NCBI RefSeq assembly: GCF_014495685.1
Contig: NZ_JACTVI010000023.1
Coordinates: 38,675-102,674 of the forward strand
Length of the DNA stretch: 64,000 bases
Direction: 5' to 3'
Origin: Streptomyces sp. TRM68367
GTDB lineage: Bacteria > Actinomycetota > Actinomycetes > Streptomycetales > Streptomycetaceae
This document shows positions 29,641 to 39,022 of the stretch, one piece after another. Made by a program: the position numbers and the translations under genes. The notes under the pieces were generated by a model. It did no database searches. It saw only the letters and a list, made by a program, of their open reading frames with translations, and was not told the DNA's origin. Each line of letters starts with the position of its first letter. The stretch's first letter is position 1.

Positions 29641-29799
29641 CCCTCGAGAACGCACGGAGTATCGTGAGAAAGCGGATGTGCCCCGCATACCGGAGCCCCC
29701 GGCCCCGATGCCGGGCAGACCGGAGCCCCGGAGGCGGGCACGCTCCGGCCCCGACCGAGCCGAGCCGTTCGGGGTTCTTCCTCCGGGAGAGGAGGTCTC
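29486..29799. other. Non-coding gap between EIIBC and the GAF-PP2C gene
   Basis: No gene is supported. It is occupied by the tandem repeats up to 29640, then about 160 bp that carry the ribosome-binding site GGAGAGGAGG (29786-29795) of the next gene. No clear -10 box and no obvious intrinsic hairpin were recognised. Confidence 0.5.
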
Positions 29800-32661
29800 G
29801 TGACGGACTTCTGGGGCACCGGCGATGCCCTGGCCCGCGACCGGGAGCGGTTCCTGCGGGGCGAGCCGGCCGTGACCAGTCTGCGGACGCCAATCCTGAA
29901 CTCCTGGCGGCGCTGCGCCTCGATGGGCGTGTCACCGGAGCGGATCGAACCTCCCTATCACGCGGACCTGGACATGGAGGCCCGGCTGGTCCGGGTGGCG
30001 GCGCCGGTGCTGGAGCGGCTGGAGTCCGAGCTGGCGGGCGCCCGCGTGGGTGTGGTCCTCGCCGACCGGCACGGTGTGATCCTGCGCTGCCGGTCCGGTG
30101 AGAAGGCGCTGTACAAGCACTTCGAGGCGGTCCGGCTCGCACCGGGCTTCACCTACACCGAGGAGTACGTCGGCACCCACGGCATCGCCACGGCCCTGGA
30201 GGAGCGGCGGGACTTCCACGTCTTCGGCGCCGAACACTTCGTCGCCGCCCTGCAGCCCTTCGTGTCGGTCGGTGCCGCCGTCCGCGACCCGCTCGGCGGA
30301 AGCCTGGAGGGCGTCGTAGGTCTCACTTCCTGGTGCGCCGACGCGGATCCGGGCATGACGGACCGGGTCCGCAGCGTGGCCGAGGCCATCGCGCTGCGGC
30401 TGCTGGAGGAACGTACGGAGCGGGAGCACGCCCTGCTCCAGGAGGCTCTGCAGGTCGAGCGCCGCGTGCAGGCGGCGATGGCGGACATGGCCCGCAGCCT
30501 GCCCGGCCCGCCCGACGCCTCCCTGTCCTCCCTCACCGACAGCGACCGCACTGCCCTGCGGGAGAAGGCCACCGAGCTGATCTCCGCACCGGGCCGCACC
30601 GCGGTGCAGGTCCCGCTGTCCGGGGGCCGCGTGGCCGCGCTCGTGTGCCGTCCCGTGGCGGGTACCTCGGGCGAGGAGGGCGTGGCGGTCAAGCTGAGCT
30701 TCGTCGGCGACGCACCAGGACATCCCAGGGTGACGACGGTGCCGGACGACAGCGGCGGCACACCGGCAGCGGTGCTCGGGGATCCCTCTGCGGAGCGGTC
30801 AGGGGCGGCGGCCCCGCCGTACGAGCCACCAGGCACAGCCGTACCGGACACACCGATGGACAAGGCACCGGGCCAGGCGGGTCCCGCCGAGGGCGCGGTG
30901 ACGGGTACCCCCGTCGAGTGGCTGCTCGCCGTCGGCCACCCGGAGCTGGGGCGGCTCGCGATGGCCGCACGGGAGCGCCTGGAGCTGCTGTACGACGCGA
31001 GCATCCGCATCGGCACCACGCTCGACGTGACGCGCACCGCGGAGGAGCTGGCCGAGGTGGTCGTCCCGCGGTTCGCCGACATCGTCACGGTCGATCTGCT
31101 GGAGCCCGTGCTGCGCGGCGACGAAGCGCTCGTACGGAACGCGCCCCTGCAGCGGGCGGCGCTCGGCGCCCGCCACGCCGAACCGCCGTTCGTCCCGGTC
31201 GGCAAGCGGGTCAGCTTCGCCTCGTCCGCGCCGCAGGCCCGCTGCTTCGCCGAGGGACACGCGGTCCTCGAACCGGATGTGAGCGCCGTACCCGAGTGGC
31301 AGGCCCAGGATCCCGGCCGCATCCGGGAGATCGTGGAGTACGGCATCCACTCCCTCATCGCCGTCCCGCTGCGCACCCGCGGGGCGTCGCTGGGGCTCGC
31401 CACCTTCTACCGCTGCGGGGAGTCCCGGCCCTTCGAGGAGGACGACCTGCACCTGGCGGAGGAACTCATCGTCCGCGTCGCCGTCTGCGTCGACAACGCC
31501 CGCCGCTTCACCCGCGAGCAGACCGTCGCCCTCACCCTGCAGCGCAGCCTGCTGCCGGGCGTGCTCCCGGAACAGACCGCGGTGGACGCCGCCCACCGCT
31601 ACCTGCCCACCCAGATCGCCACGGGCGGGGTGGGCGGAGACTGGTTCGACATCATTCCGCTGTCCGGGGCGCGCGTCGCCCTGGTCGTCGGCGACGTCGT
31701 CGGACACGGCCTGCACGCCGCCGTCACGATGGGACGGCTGCGTACCGCGGTGCACAACTTCGCCGCCCTGGACCTGGCCCCCGACGAGCTCCTCGGACGT
31801 CTCGACGACCTGGTCATCGCCCTGGGCCTGGAGGAGACGCACCGCTCGGGCGGCGACGACGTCATCGGCGCGACCTGCCTGTACGCCGTGTACGACCCGG
31901 TCTCCCAGCGCTGCACGATGGCCCGCGCCGGCCACCCCCCGCCCGGGGTGGTCGACCCCGACGGCGCCGTCCACTTCCCGGACCTGCCGGCCGGCCCTCC
32001 CCTCGGCCTCGGCGGCCTTCCCTTCGAGAGCGTCGAGCTGCAGCTGCCGGAGGGCAGCCAGCTGGTCCTCTACACTGACGGACTCATCGAGGACCGCGAC
32101 TGGGACATCGACGTGGCCCTCGAACGGCTGCGGACCGCCCTGGCACAGGCCGGCCGGGCTCCCGAACAGACCTGTGAGGCGGTGCTGCGCGTCCTGCCCG
32201 GCCCCCAGTCCTGTGACGACGTGACCCTGCTCGTCGCCCGCACCCGCGCCCTCGGCACCGAACACACCGCGTCCTGGGACGTGCCCACCGACCCGGCGGC
32301 GATTTCCGGCGTCCGTGAGGCCGCCGTCCGGCAGCTGACCGAATGGGGTCTGGAGGACTGCGCGTTCACCACGGAACTTCTGCTCAGCGAACTGGCCACG
32401 AACGCCATCCGGCACGCCGCCGGGCCCGTTCAGGTACGGCTGCTCCGCGACCGGGTGCTCATCTGCGAGGTCTCCGACGGCAGCAGCACCTCCCCCCACC
32501 TTCGCCAGGCCACGGCGACCGACGAGGGCGGGCGCGGCCTGTTCCTCGTCGCCCAGCTCGCCCAGCGCTGGGGAACCCGCTACACCCCGCGGGGCAAGGT
32601 CATCTGGGCCGAGCAGTCCCTTTCTCCGACACCGGTACCTCTGGAACCCGCGTCCTGGTGA
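29800..32661 (+). CDS. GAF-GAF-PP2C-HATPase multi-domain phosphatase/anti-sigma kinase
   Basis: A 953-residue signalling protein. Residues 1-215 resemble the AcoR-type GAF sensor region (LRTPILNSWRRCASMGVSPE, TYTEEYVGTHGIATALEER). A variable linker follows (about 215-385), then a second GAF (about 390-570), PP2C_SIG (about 590-815; VGGDWFDI, VGDVVGHGLHA, LYTDGLIEDRD) and an RsbW-like HATPase_c domain (about 825-940; ELLLSELATNAIRHA, DEGGRGLFLV). It could both dephosphorylate an anti-anti-sigma factor and act as a switch kinase. GTG start at 29800 with a strong GGAGAGGAGG site. It lies between the fructose operon and the DeoR regulator. Confidence 0.9.
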   Translation: MTDFWGTGDALARDRERFLRGEPAVTSLRTPILNSWRRCASMGVSPERIEPPYHADLDMEARLVRVAAPVLERLESELAGARVGVVLADRHGVILRCRSGEKALYKHFEAVRLAPGFTYTEEYVGTHGIATALEERRDFHVFGAEHFVAALQPFVSVGAAVRDPLGGSLEGVVGLTSWCADADPGMTDRVRSVAEAIALRLLEERTEREHALLQEALQVERRVQAAMADMARSLPGPPDASLSSLTDSDRTALREKATELISAPGRTAVQVPLSGGRVAALVCRPVAGTSGEEGVAVKLSFVGDAPGHPRVTTVPDDSGGTPAAVLGDPSAERSGAAAPPYEPPGTAVPDTPMDKAPGQAGPAEGAVTGTPVEWLLAVGHPELGRLAMAARERLELLYDASIRIGTTLDVTRTAEELAEVVVPRFADIVTVDLLEPVLRGDEALVRNAPLQRAALGARHAEPPFVPVGKRVSFASSAPQARCFAEGHAVLEPDVSAVPEWQAQDPGRIREIVEYGIHSLIAVPLRTRGASLGLATFYRCGESRPFEEDDLHLAEELIVRVAVCVDNARRFTREQTVALTLQRSLLPGVLPEQTAVDAAHRYLPTQIATGGVGGDWFDIIPLSGARVALVVGDVVGHGLHAAVTMGRLRTAVHNFAALDLAPDELLGRLDDLVIALGLEETHRSGGDDVIGATCLYAVYDPVSQRCTMARAGHPPPGVVDPDGAVHFPDLPAGPPLGLGGLPFESVELQLPEGSQLVLYTDGLIEDRDWDIDVALERLRTALAQAGRAPEQTCEAVLRVLPGPQSCDDVTLLVARTRALGTEHTASWDVPTDPAAISGVREAAVRQLTEWGLEDCAFTTELLLSELATNAIRHAAGPVQVRLLRDRVLICEVSDGSSTSPHLRQATATDEGGRGLFLVAQLAQRWGTRYTPRGKVIWAEQSLSPTPVPLEPASW

Positions 32662-32711
32662 TCCACCGGGCCGCGTCCGGGGAGCTGCCACATCAAGAGG
32701 TGAAGCACATC

Positions 32712-33473
32712 ATGCAGGCCAAGGAACGCCAGCGGCGGATCGTGGCTCTCGCGCGTGAGGAAGGACAGGCCAGCGTGGAACGGCTGGCCGATGCCCTCTC
32801 GGAGAGCCCGGAGACGATCTGGCAGGACCTGGCCCTGCTGGAACGCCAGGGTCTGCTGCGGCGGGTGCACGGCGGAGTGATCCCGCTGCGGCGGCTCGGC
32901 TTCGAGCCGGACCTGCCCACGCGTGGCGAGGTGATGGAGGACGAGAAGAAGCGGATCGCCGCGGCGGCGCTGGACGAGGTGCCCGACGAGGGAGTGATCC
33001 TGCTGGACGCCGGGTCGACCACATTCCGCCTGGCCGAGCTGCTGCCCGCCGGCCGGGAACTGACGGTGATCACCAACAGCCTGCCCATCGCCCAGCTGCT
33101 CGCGCAGCACTCCGAGCTCACGGTCGTCACCCTGGGCGGCCGCGTGCGGGCTCGTACGCTCGCGGAGGTCGACGTGGTCGCCATCCGCACTCTGGGCACG
33201 TTCCTCATCGACGTGTCCTTCCTGGCGACGAACGGCGTCTCGGTCGCACACGGCCTGACCACACCGGACCTGGCCGAGGCGGAGGTCAAACGGGCGATGT
33301 GCCAGCGCGCGCGGCGGCGGGTCCTGCTCGCCGACAGCAGCAAGATCGGGAACGACACCTTCTGCAGGTTCGCCGAACTCCGCGACTTCGACGTCATGGT
33401 CACCGACACCGGCATGGAGGCGGAGGCCGCCGTGGATTTCGCCGAGGCCGGCCTGCGCGTCATCCGGGTGTGA
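32712..33473 (+). CDS. DeoR-family transcriptional repressor
   Basis: A 253-residue sugar-phosphate-sensing repressor. N-terminal HTH (RRIVALAREEGQASVERLAD, then SPETIWQDLALLERQGLLRR; canonical DeoR has V-S-x-x-T-I-R-x-D-L, here WQDL), and a C-terminal isomerase-like effector domain with ILLDAGSTTFRLAELLP and ADSSKIGNDTFCRFAEL. The ATG at 32712 lies 10 nt after AGAGGTG; a GTG at 32700 is the alternative. DeoR proteins often control fruK/PTS operons through fructose 1-phosphate, and this one lies 3.2 kb downstream of such an operon, a plausible target. The Arg-to-Gln change in the recognition helix is unusual. Confidence 0.88.
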   Translation: MQAKERQRRIVALAREEGQASVERLADALSESPETIWQDLALLERQGLLRRVHGGVIPLRRLGFEPDLPTRGEVMEDEKKRIAAAALDEVPDEGVILLDAGSTTFRLAELLPAGRELTVITNSLPIAQLLAQHSELTVVTLGGRVRARTLAEVDVVAIRTLGTFLIDVSFLATNGVSVAHGLTTPDLAEAEVKRAMCQRARRRVLLADSSKIGNDTFCRFAELRDFDVMVTDTGMEAEAAVDFAEAGLRVIRV

Positions 33474-33488
33474 CGTTTTTCGAGGTGC

Positions 33489-33535
33489 TTTACAGCGGGC
33501 GCCCCACCACGCTAACGTACAACCAAATGGTTGTA
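33489..33535 (+). promoter_or_regulatory. Promoter and palindromic operator of ArsR-SRPBCC operon
   Basis: A -35 box TTTACA (33489-33494), an 18-bp spacer and a -10 box TAACGT (33513-33518) place the start of transcription at or next to the ATG at 33527, so the mRNA should be leaderless. The palindrome TACAACCA-AA-TGGTTGTA (33518-33535) covers the start codon and touches the -10 box, which fits autorepression by the ArsR protein. Confidence 0.65.
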
Positions 33536-33901
33536 GATGAGGGAAGCGACGAGGACGTGGACCGCGTCTTCCACGCCCTGGCCGACTCCACCCGCCGCGA
33601 CATACTCCGGCGCTGCCTGCGGGACGAGCTGTCGGTGTCGCGCCTGGCCGCGGCCTATCCGATGAGCTTCGCCGCGGTGCAGAAGCACGTCGTGGTGCTG
33701 GAGCGGGCCGGCCTCGTCAGCAAACAGCGTCGCGGACGGGAGCAGCTCGTGCGCTCCGAACCCGAGGCCGTGGGCCCGGCGCGGCGCGCCCTCGACGAAC
33801 TCGAAACCCTCTGGCGAGGGCGGGTGGACCGGATGTCCAGCCTGCTCGCCCAGGACCGCGCCCCCGAGGACACCGACCCCACGGAAGGACCGGACAGATG
33901 A
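33527..33901 (+). CDS. ArsR-family regulator of the SRPBCC-linked type
   Basis: A 124-residue winged-helix repressor (VFHALADSTRRDILRRCLRD, LAAAYPMSFAAVQKHVVVLERAGLV, wing with RRGREQ). It lacks the metal-binding cysteines of classical ArsR/SmtB proteins. Genes of this type are normally paired with an SRPBCC/AHSA1 protein, as here: its stop overlaps the next start by ATGA (33898-33901). It probably represses its own operon through the palindrome that covers its start codon. The inducing ligand is unknown and may be bound by the SRPBCC partner. Confidence 0.88.
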   Translation: MVVDEGSDEDVDRVFHALADSTRRDILRRCLRDELSVSRLAAAYPMSFAAVQKHVVVLERAGLVSKQRRGREQLVRSEPEAVGPARRALDELETLWRGRVDRMSSLLAQDRAPEDTDPTEGPDR

Positions 33902-34383
33902 GCATCACCAGCGTCGACCAGGACCTCGACAACCTCACCCTCACCCTGATCGCCGACTTCGCCGCCCCCGTCGAGCAGGTCTGGCAGCTGTGGGCCGACC
34001 CGCGGAAGCTGGAGCGCTGGTGGGGTCCGCCGACCTACCCGGCGACCGTGGAGGAACACGACCTCACCCCCGGCGGCGACGTCACCTACTACATGACCGG
34101 TCCGGAGGGACAGAAGCACCGCGGCTGGTGGCGGGTCACCTCCGTCACGCCGCCGGCGTCCCTGGAGTTCACCGACGGCTTCGCCGACCAGGACGGCAAG
34201 CCGGCCGCCGACATGCCGACCACCACCGTGCGCATGAGTCTGACCGAGCACGAGGGTGGCACCCGCATGGAGATGCGGTCGGTCTTCGACTCCCGCGAAC
34301 AGATGGAGCAGCTGGCGAAGATGGGCATGGTCGAGGGCCTCCAGCAGGCGGTCGGCCAGATGGACACCCTGCTCGCCGGCTGA
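33898..34383 (+). CDS. SRPBCC / AHSA1-like (START-fold) protein
   Basis: A 161-residue helix-grip protein with a large hydrophobic pocket. Family marks are DFAAPVEQVWQLWADPRKLE, ERWWGPPTYPATV, the middle GWWRVTSVTPPASLEFTDGF, and the C-terminal amphipathic helix MVEGLQQAVGQMDTLLA. It may bind or modify a small lipophilic compound. Translational coupling to the ArsR gene makes it that regulator's partner. No transporter or enzyme follows. Confidence 0.9.
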   Translation: MSITSVDQDLDNLTLTLIADFAAPVEQVWQLWADPRKLERWWGPPTYPATVEEHDLTPGGDVTYYMTGPEGQKHRGWWRVTSVTPPASLEFTDGFADQDGKPAADMPTTTVRMSLTEHEGGTRMEMRSVFDSREQMEQLAKMGMVEGLQQAVGQMDTLLAG

Positions 34384-35082
34384 TCCGTCCGGGCGGACTC
34401 GTGCGGGGAAGCCGTCCGGGCGCATGCGTACGGCACACCCGCCGGAGCGCGCCCGTACGGCACAGCCACGTTGAGGGCCGCCGCCGCGGCGGCACGGTCG
34501 TGATCGCGCTGCCCTCCGAGCCCGCGCCACCACCGGCGCCGCAGACCGGGCACCGGCCGTCTCCGGGACCGAGTGCGCTGTTCCCCCACGCACCCGGCGC
34601 CGACGTCTTCGACGCGCTGCGCTCCGCCCCCGCCCGCGCCGACCTCACGCCGGGCCTGCCCGGCCTCGCCGCCTTCCCTCGCGCCGCACCGAGGGCCGCA
34701 CCGTCGTCATGGTGCTGCACGAGCTCGACCGTGCGCGCCACCGTCATCGACTGCCCCGTCGCCGGCACCCGCTCGTCATCCCCGAGGGCGGCAGCCGACT
34801 CTCCGGCAATCTGTGAGCCAATCAGGAACGAACAAAGTCCGACAGGATCATTGCCTCTGCTTTGCCAGGGATCTAGGGTGTGCCTGGCTCAGCAGTTGGC
34901 TCCGCCACCAGCAGTTGTGATTCGCACTGACACGAACTTCCGTACAACCTCGGTGGGTTGAGCCGCCACCGACACCAACGGCCCTGCCGGAGTCCGAGTT
35001 CGGTTTGTCAACACTATCGGACAAGATCTGACGCGCCCTCGGTCCGTGCAGCGCCCTGTCGCATCGAGGAAGGCCAACGGTC
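34384..35082. other. Non-coding region with decayed ABC-ATPase-like fragment and promoter side of beta-galactosidase
   Basis: No intact gene. At 34691-34740 one frame reads EGRTVVMVLHELDRARH, like the H-loop end of an iron-siderophore ABC transporter ATPase, but open sequence on both sides does not continue the family, so at most a small remnant is present. From about 34810 the base composition becomes less G+C-rich, as expected for a promoter region. A weak inverted repeat TTGTC (35006-35010) and GACAA (35021-35025) lies about 60 bp before the beta-galactosidase start. The ribosome site is near GAGGAAGG (35065-35072). Confidence 0.45.
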
Positions 35083-38000
35083 ATGCCGCATCCGCACGTA
35101 TCCCCCGACGACCGGCCCGCCCACCACCCGCCGGTCGTCAGCCGCCGCCGTCTGCTGGAGGGTTCGGCCGCCGCCCTCGGCGCGCTCGCCCTGTCCGCGC
35201 ACTCCACCGCGGCGCACGCGGCCGGCGGCGCCGCGCCGGCCGCCGCGCCGGACGCCGCCCCGGAGTGGAACGACGGCATGACCGTGTTTCGCCTGGGCAC
35301 CGAGCCGCCGCACACCACACTCATGCCGTACGGCGACGTCAGACAGGCCCTGGCCGCCGACCGCACCCGCTCGCCGTTCCGGCTGAGCCTCGACGGGACA
35401 TGGAAGTTCGCCTACGCCGACCGCCCCGACGACCGCGACGCCGACTTCCACCGCACCGACGTCGACGACAGCCGCTGGGACACCGTCCCGGTTCCGTCCG
35501 CCTGGCAGTTGCACGGCTACGACTTCCCGATCTACGTCAACATCACCTACCCGTGGTGGGGCCCCAACGGCCTGGGCGAGGAGCCACAACCCCCGGCCGC
35601 CCCGACCCGCTACAACCCCGTCGGCCAGTACCGGCGTACCTTCACCGTCCCCCGCTCCTGGTCGGGACGGCGCACGTTCCTGCACTTCGAGGGCGTCAAG
35701 TCGGCCCACTACGTGTGGATCAACGGCGAACTCGTGGGCTACCACGAGGACTCCTTCACGCCCGCCGAGTACGACATCACCGAGCACCTCAGGCCCGGCA
35801 CCAACCAGATCGCGGTCGAGGTGTACCGCTACTCGGACGGCGACTGGCTGGAGGACCAGGACATGATCCGGCTGAGCGGCATCTTCCGCTCGGTCTACCT
35901 GTACTCCACGCCCTCCGTGCACCTGCGCGACTTCAAGCTGGACACCCCGCTGAGCGACGACTACAAGGGAGCCGCTCTGAAGGTCACGGCGAGCGTCCGC
36001 GATTACGACGGTGGCAGCGGTGGCCGCTACACCGTCGACACCATGCTGTACGACGCCGGCGGGCACCCCGTCTGGTCGCGTCCGTTGCAGCAGCCCGTGG
36101 ACGTCCCGGCCGGTGAGGAGGCCACCGCCGAGGCCGCCAGGGCCGTACCCGCGCCGAAGCTGTGGTCGGCCGAGCACCCGAACCTCTACACCGCCGTCCT
36201 GCGGCTGCGCGACCCCGCGGGCCGGGTGATCGAGACCCTTTCGCACCGCGTCGGCCTGCGCGAGTTCGCGCTCAGGGACGGCCTGATGCGCATCAACGGC
36301 AAGCCCGTCTCCTTCCGCGGCACCAACCGGCACGAGATGCACCCCGAGCGCGGCATCGCCCTCACCCGCGCGGACATGGTCGAGGACATCACCATCTGCA
36401 AGCGGATGAACATGAACAGCGTCCGCACCTCCCACTACCCCAACAACCCGCTCTGGCTGGAACTCGCCGACGAGTACGGCATCTACCTCGTCGACGAGAC
36501 CAACCTGGAGACCCACGGCATCCGCGGCGAGTACCCGGGCAGCAACCACCCCGAGTGGACCAAGGCGTGCGTCGCCCGCGCGCAGAACATGGTGCACCGC
36601 GACAAGAACCACGCCTCGGTTGTCATCTGGTCCCTCGGCAACGAGGCGGGCGGCGGAACCACGTTCAACGCCATGCACGACTGGATCAAGTCCTACGACA
36701 CCACCCGCGTCATCCAGTACGAGGGCGACGACCGCCCGGGCATCAGCGACATCCGCTCCGAGATGTACGACAGCCCCCAGCGCGTCGAGGCCCGCGCGAA
36801 GGACACGAACGACAAGCGGCCGTACGTCATGATCGAGTACTCCCACGCGATGGGGAACTCCAACGGCAACTTCAAGAAGTACTGGGACCTTGTCCGCCGC
36901 TACGACGTCCTGCAGGGCGGCTGGATCTGGGACTTCGTCGACCAGGCCCTGTACTGGCCGACCCCGACGCGCAAGCAGTTCACCGAGCAGGGCCCGGGGA
37001 AGCTGCGCGGCGAGATACTCGCCCCCAGCGGCACCTTCGACCGCGCCAAGGGCGTGTCCGGCGGTACGGTCTTCGCCCGCGACGCCCGCCTGGACCTGAC
37101 CGGCTCGCTGACCCTGGAGGCCTGGGTCACCCCGCACGTGACGGGCTTCCACCAGCCGATCCTCGCCAAGGGCGACACCCAGTACGCCCTGAAGCAGACC
37201 GACAAGAACCTGGAGTTCTTCATCCACGGCGGCGGCCAGTGGGTCACCGCGAGCTGGGCGCTGCCGGACGGCTGGACCGGCCGCGAGCACCACATCGCCG
37301 GCGTCTTCGACGCGGACGCGGGCACGCTGACCCTCTACGTCGACGGCACGGTCCGCGGCACCCGGACCACCACCCGGCGGCCGAGCAGCAACACCGCGCC
37401 CCTCGCGCTCGCCACCGACGTGGACAACTCGTCCCGGGAGTTCAGCGGCACCATCCGCCGGGCGCGTGTCTACGCCCGTGCCCTGGGCGCCGCCGAACTC
37501 GCCTCCGACGGGCGCGGGCCCGGCGACGACGGCGTGCGCTTCTGGTTCGACGCCGCCACCGTCGCCCACACCGAGAAGCGGCCGCGCGAGAAGCGGTTCC
37601 TCGCCTACGGCGGCGACTGGGGCGACAACCCCAACGACGGCAACTTCGTGGCGGACGGCATCGTCACCGCCGACCGCGGCCACACCGGCAAGGCCGCCGA
37701 GATCAAGCGGATCTACCAGGCCATCAACGCGACCAAGGCCTCCGGCGGCCCCGGCGCCGTCACCCTCACCAACGAGAACCTCTTCACCAACCTCCGTGAG
37801 TTCGACGGCCGTTGGACGCTCGTCGCGGACGGAAAGGCCGTACAGCGAGGGAAACTGACCCGCGATCAGCTGGACGTGGCACCGCTGTCCAGCAAGGAGA
37901 TCACGGTGCCGCTCCGCCTGCCGGCCGACCCCGCGCCCGGCACCGAGTACTTCCTCGAACTCTCCTTCACCACCAAGGAGTCCACGAAGTGGGCCCGGGC

Positions 38001-38997
38001 CGGCTTCGAGGTGGCCAGGCAGCAGCTCCCCGTCGACGCGGGCAGCCCCGCCGTGACGCCGGTGCCGCTGTCGCGCGTCCCGGCCCTCAGGTACGACGAC
38101 GGCGCGGAGTCCGTCACCGTCACCGGCCGCGGCTTCTCCGTCACGGTCGACAAGCGCGGCGGCGTCATCACCTCGTACGAGGCCGCGGGCACCCGGCTGC
38201 TCACCTCCGGCCCGGTGCCGAACTTCTGGCGTGCGCCCACCGACAACGACAAGGGCAACGGCCAGCACACCCGCAACCAGACCTGGCGCGACGCGGGAAC
38301 GAACCGCAAGGTCACCGACGTCAAGTTGCGCGCCCTGGGCGACCGGGCCCTCGAGATCAAGGTCAGCGGCACCCTGCCGACCACCGCCGAGTCGTCGTAC
38401 ACCACCACGTACACGGTCTTCGGCAACGGCGAGATCAAGGTAGACAACACCCTGCACCCGGGCGCGTCGAACCTGCCGTACATCCCCGAGGTCGGCACCC
38501 TGCTGTTCCTGCCGCGCCGCCTGGACCGCCTGCACTACTACGGCCGTGGCCCCGAGGAGAACCACTGGGACCGCAACAACGGCACTGACGTCGGCGTGTA
38601 CTCCGGGACCGTCGCCGACCAGTGGACCCCCTACATCCGCCCCCAGGAGAACGGCAACAAGACCGACGTCCGCTGGGCCGCCCTCACCGACCGCGGCGGC
38701 AACGGCCTGCTCGTCTCCGGCGACGGGCTGCTGGAGGTCAACGCCTCGTACGTCACCCCCGAGGACCTGTCCAGCGGGGTGCGCCACGACTACCAGACCG
38801 ACCCGCGCGATCAGGTCGTCCTGCGCGTGAGCCACCGGCAGATGGGCGTCGGCGGCGACAACAGCTGGGGCGCGCACACGCACGACGAGTACAAGCTGTT
38901 CGCGAACAAGGACTACGCGTACACCTACCGGCTGCGCCCGCTGCGGGACGTCGACGACGCGATGCGGGCTTCGCGGCGGCCCACGGCGACGGAGTAA
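35083..38997 (+). CDS. Secreted GH2 beta-galactosidase with LamG domain inserted in the catalytic barrel
   Basis: A 1304-residue exported glycoside hydrolase that should release terminal beta-galactosyl residues. The TAT signal (SRRRLLEGSAAALGALALS) covers about residues 23-50. The GH2 sugar-binding and immunoglobulin-like domains (about 65-400) precede the TIM barrel with acid/base E521 (SLGNEAGGG) and nucleophile E585 (VMIEYSHAMGNSNG). After GGWIWDFVDQALYW (about 611-624) the expected AYGGDWGDNPND segment comes only near residue 841. The stretch between (about 645-825) is a concanavalin/LamG-like domain (LTGSLTLEAWVTP, GVFDADAGTLTLYVDG). A C-terminal beta-galactosidase small-chain domain (about 1020-1295) ends the protein. 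The inserted lectin-like domain could bind polymer substrate. Confidence 0.9.
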   Translation: MPHPHVSPDDRPAHHPPVVSRRRLLEGSAAALGALALSAHSTAAHAAGGAAPAAAPDAAPEWNDGMTVFRLGTEPPHTTLMPYGDVRQALAADRTRSPFRLSLDGTWKFAYADRPDDRDADFHRTDVDDSRWDTVPVPSAWQLHGYDFPIYVNITYPWWGPNGLGEEPQPPAAPTRYNPVGQYRRTFTVPRSWSGRRTFLHFEGVKSAHYVWINGELVGYHEDSFTPAEYDITEHLRPGTNQIAVEVYRYSDGDWLEDQDMIRLSGIFRSVYLYSTPSVHLRDFKLDTPLSDDYKGAALKVTASVRDYDGGSGGRYTVDTMLYDAGGHPVWSRPLQQPVDVPAGEEATAEAARAVPAPKLWSAEHPNLYTAVLRLRDPAGRVIETLSHRVGLREFALRDGLMRINGKPVSFRGTNRHEMHPERGIALTRADMVEDITICKRMNMNSVRTSHYPNNPLWLELADEYGIYLVDETNLETHGIRGEYPGSNHPEWTKACVARAQNMVHRDKNHASVVIWSLGNEAGGGTTFNAMHDWIKSYDTTRVIQYEGDDRPGISDIRSEMYDSPQRVEARAKDTNDKRPYVMIEYSHAMGNSNGNFKKYWDLVRRYDVLQGGWIWDFVDQALYWPTPTRKQFTEQGPGKLRGEILAPSGTFDRAKGVSGGTVFARDARLDLTGSLTLEAWVTPHVTGFHQPILAKGDTQYALKQTDKNLEFFIHGGGQWVTASWALPDGWTGREHHIAGVFDADAGTLTLYVDGTVRGTRTTTRRPSSNTAPLALATDVDNSSREFSGTIRRARVYARALGAAELASDGRGPGDDGVRFWFDAATVAHTEKRPREKRFLAYGGDWGDNPNDGNFVADGIVTADRGHTGKAAEIKRIYQAINATKASGGPGAVTLTNENLFTNLREFDGRWTLVADGKAVQRGKLTRDQLDVAPLSSKEITVPLRLPADPAPGTEYFLELSFTTKESTKWARAGFEVARQQLPVDAGSPAVTPVPLSRVPALRYDDGAESVTVTGRGFSVTVDKRGGVITSYEAAGTRLLTSGPVPNFWRAPTDNDKGNGQHTRNQTWRDAGTNRKVTDVKLRALGDRALEIKVSGTLPTTAESSYTTTYTVFGNGEIKVDNTLHPGASNLPYIPEVGTLLFLPRRLDRLHYYGRGPEENHWDRNNGTDVGVYSGTVADQWTPYIRPQENGNKTDVRWAALTDRGGNGLLVSGDGLLEVNASYVTPEDLSSGVRHDYQTDPRDQVVLRVSHRQMGVGGDNSWGAHTHDEYKLFANKDYAYTYRLRPLRDVDDAMRASRRPTATE

Positions 38998-39022
38998 ACA
39001 GACCCTTCCGTACGGGCCGCAG

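Noticed and set aside
34573..34920. Short plus-strand ORF before the beta-galactosidase
   Set aside because: No ribosome site and no family motif; only a small ABC-ATPase-like patch lies nearby, in another frame.
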